This document shows positions 61,248-64,000 of a stretch of 64,000 bases of DNA, in pieces. A model generated the notes under the pieces. It was given only the letters and a program-made list of their open reading frames with translations. It ran no database searches and was not told where the DNA came from. The stretch is taken from assembly GCA_951804985.1 (NCBI GenBank), contig OX638132.1, forward strand, positions 9,405,529 through 9,469,528, given 5' to 3'. The position numbers and the translations under genes were made by a program. Position 1 is the first letter of the stretch. Each line of letters opens with the position of its first letter. The stretch comes from Dryomyza anilis. Lineage: Eukaryota > Arthropoda > Insecta > Diptera > Dryomyzidae.

Positions 61248-64000
61248 ATGACAATAATTAGAAGTGCGCTACTTCAATGCAAAAATACACCAAATATTTA
61301 TTTTAAGCGTTGGATAAGTAGTCAGGATATTCGTAATATTGGAATTCTTGCACACATTGATGCCGGTGCGTCAGATGTTACCTATTGAATAAGACATTTA
61401 AAATATATCAAATTCAACTATTTAAGGTAAAACAACAACCACGGAGCGTATGCTATTCTATGCTGGCAAAACCCACTCGCTGGGCGAAGTGCATCGAGGT
61501 AACACGGTCACCGATTACCTAACACAAGAACGTGAACGCGGCATCACAATATGCAGTTCGGCGGTAACATTTCAATGGAAAAATCACAGGTAAACTTAAT
61601 ATGATACTTGTACTAATTTACTTAAATGTATGGTTTTTATAGAATAAATTTGCTCGACACACCGGGTCACATTGACTTCACCATGGAGGTTGAGCAGTCG
61701 CTGCACGCTGTGGATGGGGTTGTTGTGGTGCTGGACGGTACCGCCGGCGTTGAGGCACAAACAGTGACCGTGTGGGCTCAGGCAGAGAAACATCGTTTGC
61801 CCAAGTTAATATTCGTCAACAAAATGGATCGGCCAGATGCAGATTTTGAAAAGTGCCTGCAGGACTTGTCACAAAAATTAGATGCGCGACCGATTTGCAT
61901 ACAGCAGCCTGAAAAGGATGAACGTGGAAATTTATGTACGTTTAATGTATTAAATAAACGCATATTATATAATTCAAAAAATGTTCAGTTATACACGATA
62001 TTATTAATATGAATCGCGTTGCCTGGAATGCAGAGACTTTAGGACGCGATTACAAAGTTCTGCCACCAGATGACACAATGAAGCAAAACTTTATTGATAA
62101 ACGCAATGAACTGATTGATGCACTTTCGGGCATAGATGATGAATTGGCTGATTTTGTTATTAGTAACGATGGCTTTGAAAAGGTCTCAAATGCGTTGATT
62201 TACAGTGCATTGAGACGCACCACATGTGAGCAGAAGTTGGTGCCCGTGCTGCTGGGCTCCGCATATAAAAATATTGGCATACAACCGCTAATAAATGCGG
62301 TGATTGATTTGCTGCCAGCACCACACGAACGCAATCAGCTGTACAACTGTTTTGAGTAATGTTGCAAGCATTTGATTTAAAGCTTAAATTGATACAGTTT
62401 AATAACGCTTGATTGCTCTTTGCAGAAATGATTTTGTGGGCAAAGTATTTAAAATCGTGCATGACAAACAACGTGGCGCCCTAACGTTGGTGCGCGTTTT
62501 CCGTGGCAATCTGAAGAAGGCTATGCGACTGACTGCCAGCAGAGGTACCGCAGAGGTTGTCAGTAAAATCTATGAACCGCTGGCCGATGAATACAGAGAA
62601 GTGAATGAGATACATGCGGGCGATGTCGGTTTGTGCGCTGGTTTAAAGGTAAAGTTTATTTATTAGTATTTTATATTTTTGTCTATGGCTATAAATCAGT
62701 TGAGAATTATTCGATTAAGCATTTAATACTGTTTAGTGAAATAAAACCAATTTTTTATATTGAGAAAATCGCATTTTATTTGATTCCAAAATGTGTATAA
62801 TATTTAATTTATTTATACAGACCACAGTTACGGGCGATGTGCTGACCAGCAGCACAACATCACTGAAAAACGCCCAAAAGCGACTTAAAACAATGCTGGG
62901 CAAAAATGTAGCTGCAGCAGACGACGTAGATGATGCTGTTGAAGCAGATCTGATAAATGAAATTTTCGCTGTTGAGCCGCAAATACCAGACGCAGTATTT
63001 TTCTGTTCCATAGAACCACCTAGTCTGGCGACACAAAATGCGATGGACGGCGCATTGAAGCAGCTACAACGCGAAGATCCCAGCCTACGCGTCTCCTACG
63101 ATGAAGTAACCGGGCAAACAGTGCTCGGCGGCATGGGCGAACTGCACATGGACATCATTAAGTCACGCATACTTACTGAGTACAAAATTGATGTAGATTT
63201 GGGTCCATTGCAGATTGCCTACAAGGAGGCCATAGATACGCCAAACGTCTACACTTTAAGCCTAGAAAAAGAAATAGCTGGCTGCAAACAAAATGTCTGC
63301 ATAAAGATGGAATTGCTAAACGATCAACATGAGCTTTTTAGGTAATTAATTTAAAACGATATTATTTCAGAAATGGTTTAATTGAAACATTTCACAGTTT
63401 AGACAAATCAGCGGAAAGTGTGGCAAATTTAAACATGCTGCGTCCGCGCATATTGCAAGTAATTAAAAAGGGTGCCATCTCAGCGTTAGAACGTGGACCA
63501 CGCGTCGGTGGTCAGGTGGTAGAAACACAAATTAGACTACATCATGTAACCATAGGCAAAGGCACGGCGGATTCTTTTCTAATGGCCGCGGCGGCGCAGT
63601 GTGTGCAAAAGGTTTTTTTTATTTTATTTTAATTCTTTTTAATTTGCTATTTAAATGCTAATTAAAATAAAGATACTTACGACGGCTGGTACCCGTCTGT
63701 TGGAGCCCATCATGTCGTTGCAAATAGTGCTGCCGTCCGAGCGCGTCTCTGCCATATTGGCGGATTTATCACGTAGGCGTGCGCTCATTAACGATGTGCT
63801 GCCCAAGGGTGAACGTAATAAGGTATTTTTTTTATATATAATAAATGTTTATTTAAATTTTTTATTTTTTTATAAATTTCGTAGTTGATATTGGTCAATG
63901 CTCCATTGGCCGATTTAGCGGGCTATTCTAGTGCGTTGCGCACCATTAGTTCGGGCACAGCGAGCATGACAATGCAGCCATGCGGATTCTCAAATATGAA
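61248..64000 (+). CDS. mRRF2: Mitochondrial ribosome-releasing factor 2 (EF-G2), 3' partial
   Basis: Nine phase-consistent exons: 61248-61365, 61427-61589, 61643-61935, 61989-62355, 62426-62648, 62821-63341, 63398-63611, 63673-63822, 63885-64000 and on past the window. They give about 721 residues. A short basic leader ([20 protein letters not shown]) suits mitochondrial import. GTPase motifs are G1 AHIDAGKTTTTE (about 35-46), G2 RERGIT, G3 DTPGHIDF (about 97) and G4 NKMD (about 153). Later parts match EF-G domains II-V ([50 protein letters not shown]). The family (GFM2 in human) works with mitochondrial RRF to split ribosomes after termination and does not serve elongation. Only the last 20-30 residues appear to be missing. 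The intron between exons 1 and 2 splits the P-loop Gly codon. The acceptor before exon 8 (ATAAAG) is unusual for lack of an adjacent pyrimidine run. Confidence 0.94.

Overview
The window is AT-rich, intron-rich, repeat-laden nuclear DNA from a higher dipteran, most likely a tephritid fruit fly. Three things point there. The protein genes carry long CAG/CAA-coded Gln, Ala and Ser tracts of fly type. The mariner copies belong to the DD41D 'rosa' group, first described from Ceratitis rosa. The gene content (Efa6, a Tex/SRBD1-like gene, mRRF2) matches a cluster I recall as neighbouring CG numbers in Drosophila (CG31156, CG31158, CG31159); that correspondence is from memory. There are no bacterial-style operons, CRISPR arrays or genuine tRNA genes.

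Layout. 1-20.2 kb has no convincing exon. It holds transposon relics: a minisatellite-bearing repeat, short MITEs, a 1-kb foldback element, a TA-flanked GGGCTGTGCG foldback family (one copy hosting a mariner), a second mariner and a tRNA-derived SINE. A GC-richer island lies at 14.86-15.7 kb. 20.2-32.7 kb carries 13 plus-strand exons of Efa6 (the ARF6 exchange factor: PDZ half, disordered region, Sec7, PH, coiled coil) whose splice phases all agree. The upstream exons were not found. One Efa6 intron contains a foldback element that was itself hit by a DD37E Tc1/mariner element. 32.7-54.6 kb is mostly repeats: SINEs, MITEs, a SINE inside a mariner, palindromic mariner derivatives and tandem arrays. 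Weak candidate terminal exons of an unidentified gene lie at 48.1-49.0 kb.

54.8-59.6 kb (minus strand) is a complete 13-exon Tex/SRBD1-like gene of 895 codons, with a perfect 53-bp-arm hairpin in its largest intron. 61.2-64.0 kb (plus strand) is mRRF2/GFM2, the mitochondrial EF-G2 ribosome-recycling factor. Nine exons (about 721 codons) are visible before the window end cuts it. The last two genes are divergent, 1.6 kb apart, with a SINE between them.

The three genes share no pathway that I can see. Efa6 acts at the cell cortex, mRRF2 in mitochondrial ribosome recycling, and the Tex-like protein in an undefined RNA-linked role. Exon coordinates were derived by hand from GT/AG signals, phase continuity and recognisable protein motifs. 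No alignment or database search was run.
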